NCBI GenBank assembly: GCA_009838385.1
Contig: VXRS01000060.1
Coordinates: 1 to 14,513 of the forward strand
Direction: 5' to 3'
Length of the DNA stretch: 14,513 nt
Source: Dehalococcoidia bacterium
GTDB taxonomy: Bacteria; Chloroflexota; Dehalococcoidia; Tepidiformales; Tepidiformaceae
The stretch's first letter is position 1. Each line of letters begins with the position of its first letter. The translations under genes were made by a program, and so were the position numbers. Shown here in pieces: positions 1 through 7,278 of this stretch. Below the pieces are notes generated by a model, which worked only from the letters and a program-made list of their open reading frames with translations, did not search any database and was not told where the DNA came from.

Positions 1-2
1 TT

Positions 3-56
3 CGTGAAGGCGGGCGCACGGTCGGCGCCGGCGTCGTCACCAAGGTGCTCGAGTAA
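3..56 (+). CDS. tuf: Elongation factor Tu, C-terminal end only (partial)
   Basis: The window opens inside this gene. Reading from base 3 gives 17 residues, [17 protein letters not shown], then TAA. This is the characteristic C-terminus of bacterial EF-Tu (domain 3), the GTPase that brings aminoacyl-tRNA to the ribosome. The fragment is short, but the RTVGAGVV motif is distinctive and tuf commonly precedes rpsJ, where the str operon meets the S10 operon. Only 17 bases separate its stop from rpsJ, so the two are probably co-transcribed. The rest of the protein, including the GTP-binding domain, lies outside the window. Confidence 0.93.
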   Translation, partial: REGGRTVGAGVVTKVLE

Positions 57-73
57 GGGCCGGAAGGACGACC

Positions 74-382
74 ATGGCGCGCCAGCAAATCCGCATCAAG
101 CTCAAGGCCTACGATCACCGGCTGATCGACGATTCTGCGCGCCAGATCGTCGAGGCCGCCGAGCGCACCGGCGCGGCTGTCGCCGGCCCGGTGCCGCTCC
201 CGACTTCCATCGAGAAGTTCACCGTGATCCGCAGCCCGCACATCTTCAAGGACTCGCGGGAGCAGTTCGAGATCCGCACCCATAAGCGGCTCATCGACAT
301 CCTCGATCCGACCTCCAAAACCGTCGATACGCTCATGCGCCTTCAGCTCGCGAGCGGCGTCGACATCGAGATCAAGCTGTAA
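74..382 (+). CDS. rpsJ: 30S ribosomal protein S10
   Basis: S10 sits in the head of the small subunit; in many bacteria it also acts as NusE in transcription antitermination. The 102-residue product has the normal family length. It shows the N-terminal strand [10 protein letters not shown] (residues 6-15), the central GPVPLPT (38-44), and the conserved segment [16 protein letters not shown] (61-76), ending in VDIEIKL. The ATG follows AAGGA at 64-68 with a 5-base spacer. It is the first gene of the S10 block, 17 bases after tuf, with rplC starting 3 bases after its stop. There is no room for the long regulatory leader that precedes rpsJ in Escherichia coli. Confidence 0.98.
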   Translation: MARQQIRIKLKAYDHRLIDDSARQIVEAAERTGAAVAGPVPLPTSIEKFTVIRSPHIFKDSREQFEIRTHKRLIDILDPTSKTVDTLMRLQLASGVDIEIKL

Positions 383-385
383 GCC

Positions 386-1030
386 ATGACTGTCGAAGGA
401 CTCCTCGGCCGCAAGCTCGGAATGCTCCAGGTCTTCGATGACGAGGGGCGTTTGCGCGGCGCCACGGCTCTCGAGGTTGGCCCCTGCTGGGTGACGCAGG
501 TCCGCACCGAGGAGAAGGACGGCTACGCCGCCGTGCAGCTCGGCTACGGCGAGAAGAAGAAGCTCAACAAGCCCGCTTCCGGCCACCTCGCCGCTTCGGG
601 GGCGCCCAACCTACGCCACCTGGCCGAGTTCCGCGCCACCGGCGAGGTCAGCCTCGGCGACCAGATCGGCGCCGACATCTTCGAGCAGGGCGAGCTCGTG
701 GACGTGACCGCGACCTCCAAGGGCCGCGGCTTCCAGGGCGGCGTCAAGCGCCACCACTTCCGCGGCGGCCCCAAGACCCACGGCCAGAGTGACCGCCACC
801 GCGCCCCCGGCTCCATCGGCGCCGGCACCACCCCGGGACGCGTGTTCAAGGGCACGCGAATGGCCGGGCACATGGGCGCCGCTCGCACCACGGTGCGCAA
901 CCTCGAGGTCATCGGCCGCAACGATGAACGCGGCGTCATCTTCGTCGCGGGCACCGTGCCGGGTCCGCCCGGCGGACTCGTCCGCGTCCGCCATGCGCGC
1001 GCCGTCGCGGGATCGCGAGGCAAGGCATGA
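386..1030 (+). CDS. rplC: 50S ribosomal protein L3
   Basis: L3 is a primary 23S rRNA binder that reaches toward the peptidyl-transferase centre. The 214-residue product starts with LLGRKLGM (6-13). It carries the conserved central run [16 protein letters not shown] (108-123), [12 protein letters not shown] (128-139) and [23 protein letters not shown] (142-164, given as consecutive motifs). Where E. coli has the PrmB-methylated glutamine segment (GQNQTPG), this protein has GAGTTPG, so that modification site is absent. The stop overlaps the start of rplD in an ATGA (1027-1030), which implies translational coupling. Confidence 0.98.
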   Translation: MTVEGLLGRKLGMLQVFDDEGRLRGATALEVGPCWVTQVRTEEKDGYAAVQLGYGEKKKLNKPASGHLAASGAPNLRHLAEFRATGEVSLGDQIGADIFEQGELVDVTATSKGRGFQGGVKRHHFRGGPKTHGQSDRHRAPGSIGAGTTPGRVFKGTRMAGHMGAARTTVRNLEVIGRNDERGVIFVAGTVPGPPGGLVRVRHARAVAGSRGKA

Positions 1031-1689
1031 ACCTGCCCGTCGTAGACCGCAGAGGCCGCAAGCGCCGCGAGATCGAAGTGGCCGACGAGGTGTTCGGCAT
1101 CGAGCCGAATCGCGCCGTCATGCACCAGGCCTACGTGGCCCAGCGCGCCAACGCCCACGCCGGCACGCATAGCACCAAGAGCCGCGGCGAAGTTCGCGGT
1201 TCGACCGCCAAGATTCGCCGCCAGAAGGGAATGGGCGCCGCCCGCAAGGGATCGAATCGCGCCGCTACCCGCATTGGCGGCGGCATCGCCTTCGGCCCCA
1301 AGCCGCACGGCCACGGCAAGTCCCTGCCCCGGCAGATGCGCCGCCTCGCTATTCGCTCCGCCCTCAGCAGTCACGCCGCCAGCGGCGGACTCATCGTCGT
1401 GCCCGCCATCGCCGACGGTGAGACCAAGACCAACGAAGTGGCAGCCGCCCTCAACGCCCTCGGCGTCGAGCGCCGCGCCCTCGTCGTCAGCGGCGAACAC
1501 GATGCCCGCCTCGTGCAGGCCACCCGCAACATCGGTCACGTTCGCGCCCTCCCCTCCTCCCAGCTCAACGTCGTCGACCTCGTCGATGCCCACCATGTGG
1601 TCATGACCGAGGACGCGGTGCGCCGCGCCGAGGAGCTCTGGGGTGGCGAGAACGTCAAGCCCGCCCGCGGGCGCCGGGAGGCCAGCTGA
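1027..1689 (+). CDS. rplD: 50S ribosomal protein L4
   Basis: L4 binds 23S rRNA and sends an extended loop into the polypeptide exit tunnel; in E. coli it also represses the S10 operon. The 220-residue product has the loop at about 45-100: [20 protein letters not shown], then MGAARKGS and [15 protein letters not shown]. The usual PWRQKG reads KIRRQKG here, and the tryptophan is missing. The C-terminal half has the alpha/beta fold pattern with GGLIVVPAI (120-128). The start overlaps the rplC stop by 4 bases, with GAGG at 1017-1020 as its ribosome binding site. I saw no L4 target structure upstream of rpsJ, so E. coli-style autoregulation is not supported. Confidence 0.97.
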   Translation: MNLPVVDRRGRKRREIEVADEVFGIEPNRAVMHQAYVAQRANAHAGTHSTKSRGEVRGSTAKIRRQKGMGAARKGSNRAATRIGGGIAFGPKPHGHGKSLPRQMRRLAIRSALSSHAASGGLIVVPAIADGETKTNEVAAALNALGVERRALVVSGEHDARLVQATRNIGHVRALPSSQLNVVDLVDAHHVVMTEDAVRRAEELWGGENVKPARGRREAS

Positions 1690-1985
1690 TGCCTCGCGAG
1701 CTGCATCCCTACGCCATCCTCCTGCGCCCCCTCATCACCGAGAAGAGCACCTCGCTCGCCGGCCAGGACAAGTACGTCTTCGAGGTCGACCTGCGCGCCA
1801 ACAAGCCGCAGATTCGCGAGGCCGTCGAGCTCGCCTTCGACGTGACCGTGCGGAACGTCAACACCATGGTCGTGAAGGGCAAGAACCGCCGCTTCGGCCG
1901 CAACGTCACCAAGCAGCCCGACTGGAAGAAGGCCATCGTCACCCTCCAGCCCGGCGACACCATTGAGCTCTTCGAGGGGATATAG
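1689..1985 (+). CDS. rplW: 50S ribosomal protein L23
   Basis: L23 lies at the tunnel exit and is the docking site for trigger factor and the signal recognition particle. The 98-residue product has the usual length and the signatures LRPLITEKS (12-20), [20 protein letters not shown] (28-47) and [20 protein letters not shown] (52-71). The ATG shares its A with the TGA of rplD. It is preceded by GGAGG at 1677-1681, placed inside the last rplD codons with a 7-base spacer. rplB begins 2 bases after its stop. Confidence 0.98.
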   Translation: MPRELHPYAILLRPLITEKSTSLAGQDKYVFEVDLRANKPQIREAVELAFDVTVRNVNTMVVKGKNRRFGRNVTKQPDWKKAIVTLQPGDTIELFEGI

Positions 1986-1987
1986 CC

Positions 1988-2818
1988 ATGCCCATCAAGC
2001 AGTTCAACCCGACTTCCCCCGGACGCCGCAACGCCAGCGGCCACACCTTCGAGGAGATCACGAAGAAGCGTCCCGAGAAGTCCCTCGTCGAGTCGCTCAA
2101 GAAGCGCAACGCGGGGCGCAACAACCAGGGGCGCATCAGCGTTCGCCATCGCGGTGGCGGCAACAAGCGCCTGTATCGCCGCATCGACTGGAAGCGCGAG
2201 AAGCACGGCATCCCCGCGAAGGTCGCCGCGATCGAGTACGACCCGAACCGCACGTCGCGCATCGCCCTCCTGCACTACGCCGACGGTGAGAAGCGCTACA
2301 TCCTCGCGCCCAACGGACTGGAAGTCGGCACGAGCCTCATGAGCGGCCCCGATGCCGAGCTGCGCACGGGCAACGCCCTTCCCCTTGCGAACATGCCCAC
2401 CGGCACCCAGATCCACAATGTCGAGCTGACCCCGGGCCGTGGCGGCCAGATGGTCCGCACCGCCGGCGCCTCCGCGCAGCTCATGGCGAAGGAAGGCGAG
2501 TACGCCCTCATCCGCCTCCCCAGCTCCGAGATGCGCCGCGTGCGCATCGAGTGCATCGCGACGATCGGCCAGGTCGGGAACGTCGAGCACTCCCTCATCA
2601 AGCTCGGCAAGGCGGGACGCTCCCGCCATCGCCGCCGCCGTCCGCAGGTGCGCGGCTCTGTCATGAACCCCGTCGATCACCCGCACGGCGGAGGCGAGGG
2701 GCGCGCCCCCGTGGGCATGCCCGGTCCCAAGACCCCGTGGGGCAAGCCCACGCTTGGTCATCGCACCCGGCGCAACAAGCGCACGGGCAAGTTCATCGTT
2801 CGCAGGCGGGGGAGGTAG
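1988..2818 (+). CDS. rplB: 50S ribosomal protein L2
   Basis: L2 is a core 23S rRNA protein needed for subunit joining and for peptidyl-transferase activity. The 276-residue product has the family length. Visible signatures are [13 protein letters not shown] (3-15), [19 protein letters not shown] (43-61), and the C-terminal block with [13 protein letters not shown] (227-239), followed by [13 protein letters not shown] and FIVRRR. The histidine at 231 matches the conserved histidine near the active centre (H229 in E. coli). The start lies 2 bases after rplW. There are no insertions or frame breaks. Confidence 0.99.
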   Translation: MPIKQFNPTSPGRRNASGHTFEEITKKRPEKSLVESLKKRNAGRNNQGRISVRHRGGGNKRLYRRIDWKREKHGIPAKVAAIEYDPNRTSRIALLHYADGEKRYILAPNGLEVGTSLMSGPDAELRTGNALPLANMPTGTQIHNVELTPGRGGQMVRTAGASAQLMAKEGEYALIRLPSSEMRRVRIECIATIGQVGNVEHSLIKLGKAGRSRHRRRRPQVRGSVMNPVDHPHGGGEGRAPVGMPGPKTPWGKPTLGHRTRRNKRTGKFIVRRRGR

Positions 2819-2821
2819 TCC

Positions 2822-3106
2822 GTGTCACGCTCCACCAAGAAGGGCCCGTTCGTGCACCCCTCGCTCTACAAGCAGATCGTGCAGGCGCGGAACTCCCGCA
2901 GCCGCGAAGTCATCCGCACCTGGTCGCGTGCCTCCACCATCCTGCCCGACATGATCGGGCTCACCATCGCCGTCCATAACGGGCGCCGCCACGTGCCAGT
3001 CTTCGTCACCGAGAACATGGTCGGCCACAAGCTGGGCGAATTCGCTCCCACGCGCACCTTCCGCGGTCACATCGGCAGAAGCGACCGCAGCACGAGGATC
3101 GGCTAG
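2822..3106 (+). CDS. rpsS: 30S ribosomal protein S19
   Basis: S19 binds 16S rRNA in the head of the small subunit together with S13. The 94-residue product begins [14 protein letters not shown] (2-15). It contains [18 protein letters not shown] (31-48), [23 protein letters not shown] (52-74, read as consecutive motifs) and TRTFRGH (77-83), all typical of S19. The start is GTG, 3 bases after the rplB stop, and the rplB tail supplies GGGGGAGG at 2809-2816 as the binding site. rplV follows after 2 bases. Confidence 0.98.
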   Translation: MSRSTKKGPFVHPSLYKQIVQARNSRSREVIRTWSRASTILPDMIGLTIAVHNGRRHVPVFVTENMVGHKLGEFAPTRTFRGHIGRSDRSTRIG

Positions 3107-3108
3107 CG

Positions 3109-3447
3109 ATGGAAGTGCAAGCGAGCGCGCGCAACATCAACGGCTCCGCCCGCAAGGTGCGGCTCATCCTCGAACGCCTGCCCGGCCTCTCCGTCGATCA
3201 GGCGCTCGCCCTGCTGCGCTACGTGCCCTCGCCTCACGCCCGCGATGTCTCCAAGGTCGTGCTCAGCGCCGCCTCCAACGCCGAGAACAACCTCAACCTC
3301 GATGTCGACAACCTCTACATCAAGCGCGCCTTCGCCGACGAAGGCGTCACCGTCAAGCGCTACAAGGCGCGGTCGCGCGGTCGCGCGGCCCCGCGCCTCC
3401 GGCGTCACAACCACATCACCGTCGTTCTCGACGAGCGCGAGGGATAG
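3109..3447 (+). CDS. rplV: 50S ribosomal protein L22
   Basis: L22 lines the polypeptide exit tunnel with a long beta-hairpin and touches several 23S domains. The 112-residue product shows the helical N-terminal motif [15 protein letters not shown] (7-21), the conserved [12 protein letters not shown] (50-61) and the hairpin region [20 protein letters not shown] (82-101). This hairpin is where macrolide-resistance changes are known in other species; I see no obvious deletion there. It starts 2 bases after rpsS and its end supplies the binding site for rpsC. Confidence 0.98.
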   Translation: MEVQASARNINGSARKVRLILERLPGLSVDQALALLRYVPSPHARDVSKVVLSAASNAENNLNLDVDNLYIKRAFADEGVTVKRYKARSRGRAAPRLRRHNHITVVLDEREG

Positions 3448-3451
3448 GAAC

Positions 3452-4264
3452 GTGGGTCAGAAGGTTCATCCGCACGGCTTCCGCCTCGGCGTCATCTACG
3501 ACTGGGAATCCAAGTGGTTCGCCGAGAAGGACTACAAGGACCGGCTGCGCGACGACATCGAGTTGCGCGCGCACATCCTCGATCTGCTGCCCGACGCCGG
3601 CATCAGCCGCATCGAGATAGACCGCAACGCCAACCTCGTCACCGTCACGGTGCACACCGCCAAGCCGGGCATCGTCATCGGCCGGGGCGGCGCCCGCGTC
3701 GAGGAGCTGCGCGGCTCCCTCGAGGAGCTCACCGGCGGACGCGTCCGCGTCAACATCCAGGAGATCCGCACCCCGGAGCTCGACGCCTTCCTCGTCGCCC
3801 GCTCGGTCGCCGACCAGCTCGAGCGGCGCGTCGCCTTCCGCCGGGCCGTCAAGCAGGCGGTGCAGCGCACCATGCAGCGCGGCGCCCAGGGCGTCCGCAT
3901 CTCCGTCGCCGGACGCCTCGGCGGCACCGAAATGTCCCGCCGCGAGACCGAGACCGCCGGCCGCGTTCCGCGCCACACCCTCCGCGCCGATATCGACTAC
4001 GGCCTCGCCGAAGCGCACACCACCTTCGGCCGCATCGGCGTGAAGACCTGGATCTACAAGGGCGACATCCTCCCCGACGAGGTCGAGGAAGAGGTCGAGG
4101 AGCCCATGAACTTCGAGGAGGAGGAGCCCGTCGCCGAGCCCGAGCCCGAAGAGGCTCCCGCTCCCGAGCCGCCCCCCGTCGAGGTCGTCCGTGGCCCGCA
4201 GCACACCGCCATCTCCGTCGAGCAGCAGGAAGCCGTTGCCCGCCAGAGCCAGGAGGACGACTGA
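3452..4264 (+). CDS. rpsC: 30S ribosomal protein S3 with an acidic C-terminal tail
   Basis: S3 lies at the mRNA entry channel of the small subunit and contributes to mRNA unwinding. I chose the GTG at 3452, which gives [19 protein letters not shown] at 3439-3443 precedes it by 8 bases. The frame is open upstream into rplV, but no S3 protein begins there. The 270-residue product has the KH domain with [14 protein letters not shown] (73-86) and the C-terminal S3 domain [19 protein letters not shown] (147-165) to [12 protein letters not shown] (196-207). The core ends near 208. The last 60 or so residues form a Glu/Pro-rich acidic tail that is absent from the shorter S3 proteins of many bacteria. 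The TGA overlaps the rplP ATG by one base. Confidence 0.97.
   Translation: MGQKVHPHGFRLGVIYDWESKWFAEKDYKDRLRDDIELRAHILDLLPDAGISRIEIDRNANLVTVTVHTAKPGIVIGRGGARVEELRGSLEELTGGRVRVNIQEIRTPELDAFLVARSVADQLERRVAFRRAVKQAVQRTMQRGAQGVRISVAGRLGGTEMSRRETETAGRVPRHTLRADIDYGLAEAHTTFGRIGVKTWIYKGDILPDEVEEEVEEPMNFEEEEPVAEPEPEEAPAPEPPPVEVVRGPQHTAISVEQQEAVARQSQEDD
4251..4256 (+). promoter_or_regulatory. Ribosome binding site of rplP inside rpsC
   Basis: AGGAGG is a full match to the core anti-Shine-Dalgarno complement and lies 7 bases before the rplP ATG. It is written by the last S3 codons (Gln-Glu-Asp), so the acidic C-terminus of S3 and the start signal of L16 use the same bases. Confidence 0.8.
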
Positions 4265-4683
4265 TGCTGCAGCCCCGGCGCGTCAAGCACCGCAAGCACC
4301 ACCGCGGCCGCATGAAGGGCAAGGCCACGAGCGGCAACGTCGTGTCCTTCGGCGAGTACGGCCTGCAGGCGCAGGCGCCCGCCTGGATCGACTCCCGCCA
4401 GATCGAGGCCGCCCGCCGCGCCATGACGCACGAGATGCGTCGCGGCGGCAAGGTCTGGATCCGCATATTCCCGGACAAGCCCGTCACCGCGAAACCGGCC
4501 GAGACCCGCATGGGCTCCGGCAAGGGCAACCCCGAGAAGTGGGTCGCCGTGGTCAAGCCTAACCGCGTCCTCTTCGAGATCGCCGGTGTTCCCGAGGAAG
4601 TCGCCCGCGAGGCCCTGCGCCTCGCCGCCCACAAGCTCCCCATCCCCACGAAAGTCGTCCAGCGCGACGAGTTGGTGATCTAG
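4264..4683 (+). CDS. rplP: 50S ribosomal protein L16
   Basis: L16 helps shape the A-site tRNA and 5S rRNA region of the large subunit. The 139-residue product starts [19 protein letters not shown]. It continues with [20 protein letters not shown] (29-48) and the signature [20 protein letters not shown] (67-86), then [13 protein letters not shown] (87-99). Arg82 in the TRMGSGKG loop corresponds to the arginine hydroxylated in E. coli L16; no conclusion about modification can be drawn here. The ATG overlaps the rpsC stop by one base. rpmC follows after 2 bases. Confidence 0.98.
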   Translation: MLQPRRVKHRKHHRGRMKGKATSGNVVSFGEYGLQAQAPAWIDSRQIEAARRAMTHEMRRGGKVWIRIFPDKPVTAKPAETRMGSGKGNPEKWVAVVKPNRVLFEIAGVPEEVAREALRLAAHKLPIPTKVVQRDELVI

Positions 4684-4685
4684 TC

Positions 4686-4907
4686 ATGCCCAACCAGAAA
4701 GCCACGGCCGTCCGCGAGTGGGACGACGCCCGCCTCGACAACGAGATCAACGAGGCCTACCGCGCCCTCTTCACCCTTCGCTTCCAGCAGGCCACCCGCC
4801 AGTTGCAGAACTACCGTGCCCTGCGCGATGCCAAGCGGACCATCGCCAGGCTCCGAACGATCAAGCGCGAACGCCAGATCGCGCAGCTCGATGAGGCTTC
4901 CGAATGA
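4686..4907 (+). CDS. rpmC: 50S ribosomal protein L29
   Basis: L29 is a small two-helix protein beside L23 at the tunnel exit. The 73-residue product is slightly longer than the usual 60-70. It has the long first helix with [20 protein letters not shown] (18-37), then [20 protein letters not shown] (38-57) and RTIKRERQ (58-65). The usual GQLEN turn reads RQLQN here. Charged, alternating helix residues fit the coiled hairpin of the family. The ATGA at 4904-4907 joins it to rpsQ. Confidence 0.96.
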   Translation: MPNQKATAVREWDDARLDNEINEAYRALFTLRFQQATRQLQNYRALRDAKRTIARLRTIKRERQIAQLDEASE

Positions 4908-5278
4908 GCGCTCGCATCCTCCAGGGCGTCGTCGTCAGCGACAAGATGGATAAGACCGTCGTCGTCAACGTCGCGCGCCGCAAGCAGCACGCCCTCTACC
5001 GCAAGGTGATCAACCGCAGCAAGCGCTTCAAGGCGCACGACGCCGAGAACGAGTGCAACGTCGGCGACACCGTGCGCATCCTTGAGACGCGCCCCATCTC
5101 GAAGGGCAAGCGCTGGCGCGTCATCGAGATCCTCGAGCGCGGCGACGTCGCCGAGGTCTCCCCCGAGGACATCGGCCGCAGCATCGAGGAAGAGGTGCAG
5201 GCCTCGCCCACCGCTGCCGCCGCCGCGGAAGCTGAGGCGGAGGCCGGGGAGACGGGCGACGAGGAGGACGGCTCGTGA
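4904..5278 (+). CDS. rpsQ: 30S ribosomal protein S17 with a long acidic C-terminal tail
   Basis: S17 is a primary 16S rRNA binder in the body of the small subunit. The OB-fold core is at about 3-80: [20 protein letters not shown] (6-25), [20 protein letters not shown] (33-52) and [20 protein letters not shown] (53-72). The product is 124 residues, while typical bacterial S17 has about 80-90. The extra 40 or so residues run from EVSPEDIG into an alanine/glutamate-rich tail ([24 protein letters not shown]). The reading frame and codon use do not change across the junction, so I read this as a real tail and not a frameshift. GAGG at 4893-4896 lies 7 bases before the start. Confidence 0.96.
   Translation: MSARILQGVVVSDKMDKTVVVNVARRKQHALYRKVINRSKRFKAHDAENECNVGDTVRILETRPISKGKRWRVIEILERGDVAEVSPEDIGRSIEEEVQASPTAAAAAEAEAEAGETGDEEDGS
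5262..5267 (+). promoter_or_regulatory. Ribosome binding site of rplN inside rpsQ
   Basis: AGGAGG lies 7 bases before the rplN GTG and is encoded by the Glu-Glu-Asp codons at the end of the S17 acidic tail. It supports the GTG at 5275 as the rplN start. Confidence 0.78.
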
Positions 5279-5646
5279 TCCAGCAGGAGTCCCGCCTCAA
5301 GGTTGCCGATAACTCGGGCGCGCGCTCCATCCTCTGCATCCGCGTGCTCGGCGGCAGCCGCCGCCGCTACGCCCGCCCCGGCGACATCATCGTCGCCTCG
5401 GTCAAGACCGCCCAGCCGAACTCTCCCGTCAAGAAGGGCGAGGTCGTGCGCGCCGTCATCGTGCGCACCGCCAAGGAGTACGGCCGCCCCGATGGCTCCT
5501 ACATCCGCTTCGATGAGAACGCCGCCGTCCTCCTCGCCCCCGACGATGAGAATCCCCGGGGCACACGCATCTTCGGCCCCGTCGCCCGCGAGCTCCGCGA
5601 TCACAACTTCATGAAGATCGTCTCGCTCGCCCCGGAGGTGCTGTGA
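5275..5646 (+). CDS. rplN: 50S ribosomal protein L14
   Basis: L14 binds 23S rRNA at the subunit interface; in other bacteria it is also the docking site of the silencing factor RsfS. The 123-residue product begins [17 protein letters not shown] (1-17), continues [11 protein letters not shown] (36-46), [17 protein letters not shown] (52-68) and FDENAAVLL (79-87), and ends [20 protein letters not shown] (96-115). It is one or two residues longer than usual, with VL after the normal APEV end. The start is GTG, overlapping the rpsQ stop as GTGA. It is the first gene of the spc block, but there is no gap in which a separate promoter could sit. Confidence 0.98.
   Translation: MIQQESRLKVADNSGARSILCIRVLGGSRRRYARPGDIIVASVKTAQPNSPVKKGEVVRAVIVRTAKEYGRPDGSYIRFDENAAVLLAPDDENPRGTRIFGPVARELRDHNFMKIVSLAPEVL
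5634..5638 (+). promoter_or_regulatory. Ribosome binding site deciding the rplX start
   Basis: GGAGG inside the last rplN codons lies 7 bases before the ATG at 5646 and only 4 before the GTG at 5643. The 7-base spacing matches other nested sites in this cluster, so the ATG is preferred. Confidence 0.6.
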
Positions 5647-5963
5647 TGCCGGCGAAGATTCGTCGTGGCGATCGGGTCGTGGTCATCAGTGGCCGCAGCA
5701 AGGGCGCGCGCGGGGTCGTGCGCTCCGTCGACCGCAAGAAGCAGCGCGTCACCATCGAGGGCGTCAACATGATCAAGCGCCACCAGCGGGCGCGCTCCAT
5801 GCAGCAGCAGTCCTCGATCATCGAGCGCGAGGGGCCCGTGCACATCAGCAACGTGATGCTGCTCGATCCCGCCACCGATGAGCCCACTCGCGTCACCTTC
5901 CGCCGTCGCGACGACGGCACGACGGTGCGGGTCAGCAAGCGCACCGGGGAGGACGTCGAATGA
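5646..5963 (+). CDS. rplX: 50S ribosomal protein L24
   Basis: L24 is an assembly initiator that binds 23S rRNA early. From the ATG at 5646 the product has 105 residues; an in-frame GTG at 5643 would add one residue. The KOW motif is at about 4-34: [20 protein letters not shown] (4-23), then [20 protein letters not shown] (24-43). The later pattern [14 protein letters not shown] (62-75) is also typical. The 3-prime end carries GGGGAGG (5946-5952) as the rplE binding site, and the genes overlap in an ATGA at 5960-5963. Confidence 0.97.
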   Translation: MPAKIRRGDRVVVISGRSKGARGVVRSVDRKKQRVTIEGVNMIKRHQRARSMQQQSSIIEREGPVHISNVMLLDPATDEPTRVTFRRRDDGTTVRVSKRTGEDVE

Positions 5964-6517
5964 CCCAGTCAACGCTCCCCCGCCTTCGCGTTCGCTACGA
6001 GGACGAGGTCGTGCGCCAGCTGCGCGAGCACTACGGCTTCGAGAACCCGATGGAGGTGCCGCGCCTCTCCAAGGTCGTGCTCAACATCGGCATGGGCGAA
6101 GCCCTCACCGATGCCAACAGTCTCGACCGCGCCGCCGAGGACCTCCAGACCATCAGCGGCCAGAAGCCCGTCATCCAGCGGGCCAAACGCTCCATCGCGA
6201 ACTTCCGCCTGCGCGAGGGCAATCCCGTCGGCGTCTCCGTCACGTTGCGGGGCCAGCGCATGTACGAGTTCCTCGACCGCCTCATCAGCGCCGCCCTGCC
6301 CGCCATCCGGGACTTCCAGGGCCTCAGCCCCAACGCCTTCGATGGCCGCGGTAACTACAGCATCGGGCTGCGCGAGCAGCTCGTCTTCCCCGAGATCGAC
6401 TACGACCGCGTCGACAAGGTGCGCGGTCTCCAGGTCACCATCGTGACCACCGCCCGTACGGATGACGAGGGCCGGCGCCTGCTCGAGCTCCTCGGCATGC
6501 CCTTCGCCCGGAACTAG
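5960..6517 (+). CDS. rplE: 50S ribosomal protein L5
   Basis: L5 binds 5S rRNA and contacts P-site tRNA from the central protuberance. The 185-residue product is near the usual 180. Signatures include [13 protein letters not shown] (36-48), [20 protein letters not shown] (67-86), [19 protein letters not shown] (91-109) and a C-terminal block [20 protein letters not shown] (127-146), with [20 protein letters not shown] (159-178). The start overlaps rplX by 4 bases. In E. coli the S8 autoregulatory target is near the start of this gene. I could not make out an equivalent structure by eye. Confidence 0.98.
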   Translation: MTQSTLPRLRVRYEDEVVRQLREHYGFENPMEVPRLSKVVLNIGMGEALTDANSLDRAAEDLQTISGQKPVIQRAKRSIANFRLREGNPVGVSVTLRGQRMYEFLDRLISAALPAIRDFQGLSPNAFDGRGNYSIGLREQLVFPEIDYDRVDKVRGLQVTIVTTARTDDEGRRLLELLGMPFARN

Positions 6518-6528
6518 AGGGGGACACC

Positions 6529-6834
6529 ATGGCGAAGAAGAGTCAGATCGCACGCGACGAGAAGCGCCGCGCCCTATACCAGAAGTATCGCCATCGCCGC
6601 GAGGAGCTGAAGGCTGCCCGTCGCGCCGCCCAGGGCAACCCCACCGAGCTGGCCCGCATCCAGTTCGAGCTTGCCAAGCTCCCAAACAACAGCAGCCCCA
6701 CGCGCCTGAAGAACCGCTGCATCGTCACCGGTCGCTCGCGCGCCTACATCCGCAGGTTTGGCCTCTCGCGCATCACCTTCCGCGAGATGGCCCACAAGGG
6801 TTACCTGCCCGGCGTCACCAAATCGAGTTGGTAG
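6529..6834 (+). CDS. rpsN: 30S ribosomal protein S14, long zinc-free form
   Basis: S14 is in the head of the small subunit near S3 and S10. At 101 residues this is the long form. It starts [13 protein letters not shown] (2-14) and has the inserted helical segment with [20 protein letters not shown] (25-44). The C-terminal part is [20 protein letters not shown] (59-78), then [18 protein letters not shown] (79-96) and SSW. Only one cysteine (64) is present, so the two CXXC zinc pairs of the 61-residue form are missing. It has its own strong binding site, GAGGGGG at 6517-6523, and is one of few genes here not overlapping a neighbour. Gaps of 11 and 31 bases flank it. Confidence 0.97.
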   Translation: MAKKSQIARDEKRRALYQKYRHRREELKAARRAAQGNPTELARIQFELAKLPNNSSPTRLKNRCIVTGRSRAYIRRFGLSRITFREMAHKGYLPGVTKSSW

Positions 6835-6850
6835 ACCGCCTGGACGCCAC

Positions 6851-6855
6851 GGAGG
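6851..6855 (+). promoter_or_regulatory. Ribosome binding site deciding the rpsH start
   Basis: GGAGG in the 31-base gap between rpsN and rpsH lies 10 bases before the ATG at 6866 and 16 before the next in-frame ATG at 6872. This favours 6866, though the spacing is a little long. Confidence 0.6.
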
Positions 6856-6865
6856 CAACGAACCG

Positions 6866-7270
6866 ATGACCATGAGTGACCCGATCGCGGACATGCTCAC
6901 CCGCATCCGCAACGCCGTCAGCTCGCGCCACGATGCCGTCACCATCCCCTCCTCCAAGGTCAAGGTCGCCATCGCCGAGGTGCTCAAGAGCGAAGGCTTC
7001 ATCCGCGACTACGACGTGCAGAAAGGGCCGGACGAGCCCCAGGCCACCATGAAGGTCGAGCTCAGCTATGGCGGCCGCCGGCAGCCCGTCATCAACGGGC
7101 TCCAGCGCGTCAGCAAGCCCGGACTGCGCGTCTACGTGCAGCGCCGCGAGATTCCGCGGGTCTACGGCGGCCTCGGCGTCGCCATCATCTCCACGCCCAA
7201 GGGCGTCATGACGGGGCAGGAGGCCCGCCGCCAGCAAGTTGGCGGCGAGCTGCTCTGCTACGTCTGGTAG
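6866..7270 (+). CDS. rpsH: 30S ribosomal protein S8
   Basis: S8 is a primary 16S rRNA binder in the platform; in E. coli it represses the spc operon. From the ATG at 6866 the product has 134 residues. A second ATG at 6872 would give 132, the more common length, but it is 16 bases from GGAGG. Signatures are [13 protein letters not shown] (5-17), [20 protein letters not shown] (27-46), [10 protein letters not shown] (82-91) and the C-terminal [19 protein letters not shown] (99-117), ending LLCYVW. The frame is open upstream into rpsN, but no S8 begins there. Confidence 0.97.
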   Translation: MTMSDPIADMLTRIRNAVSSRHDAVTIPSSKVKVAIAEVLKSEGFIRDYDVQKGPDEPQATMKVELSYGGRRQPVINGLQRVSKPGLRVYVQRREIPRVYGGLGVAIISTPKGVMTGQEARRQQVGGELLCYVW

Positions 7271-7278
7271 GAGCCGCG

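Noticed and set aside
4..285. 93-residue plus-strand frame at the window start
   Set aside because: It overlaps the tuf end and rpsJ, both firmly recognised, and its product looks like out-of-frame translation.
544..1596. 350-residue open frame on the minus strand across rplC and rplD
   Set aside because: It lies antisense to two clearly recognised ribosomal genes. High GC with GC-rich third positions leaves long false frames; the translation is low-complexity Ala/Gly/Asp with no family motif.
1709..2761. 350-residue open frame on the minus strand across rplW and rplB
   Set aside because: Same cause as the other antisense frame. The identical length is coincidence; the two translations are not alike.
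3245..3451. Upstream extension of the S3 frame
   Set aside because: It would overlap almost all of the second half of rplV, and S3 proteins begin at the MGQKVHP motif, which has its own binding site.
3514..4683. 389-residue plus-strand frame through rpsC
   Set aside because: Its C-terminal part is simply rplP (from 4264); the upstream part is an Arg-rich shadow of rpsC.
5940..6020. Possible S8 autoregulatory target near the start of rplE
   Set aside because: By eye I could not find a helix resembling the 16S S8-binding site; a covariance-model search would be needed.
6838..6856. Small inverted repeat GCCT...AGGC around the rpsH binding site
   Set aside because: A 4-base stem with a long loop in GC-rich DNA is expected by chance and is too weak to call a regulatory hairpin or terminator.
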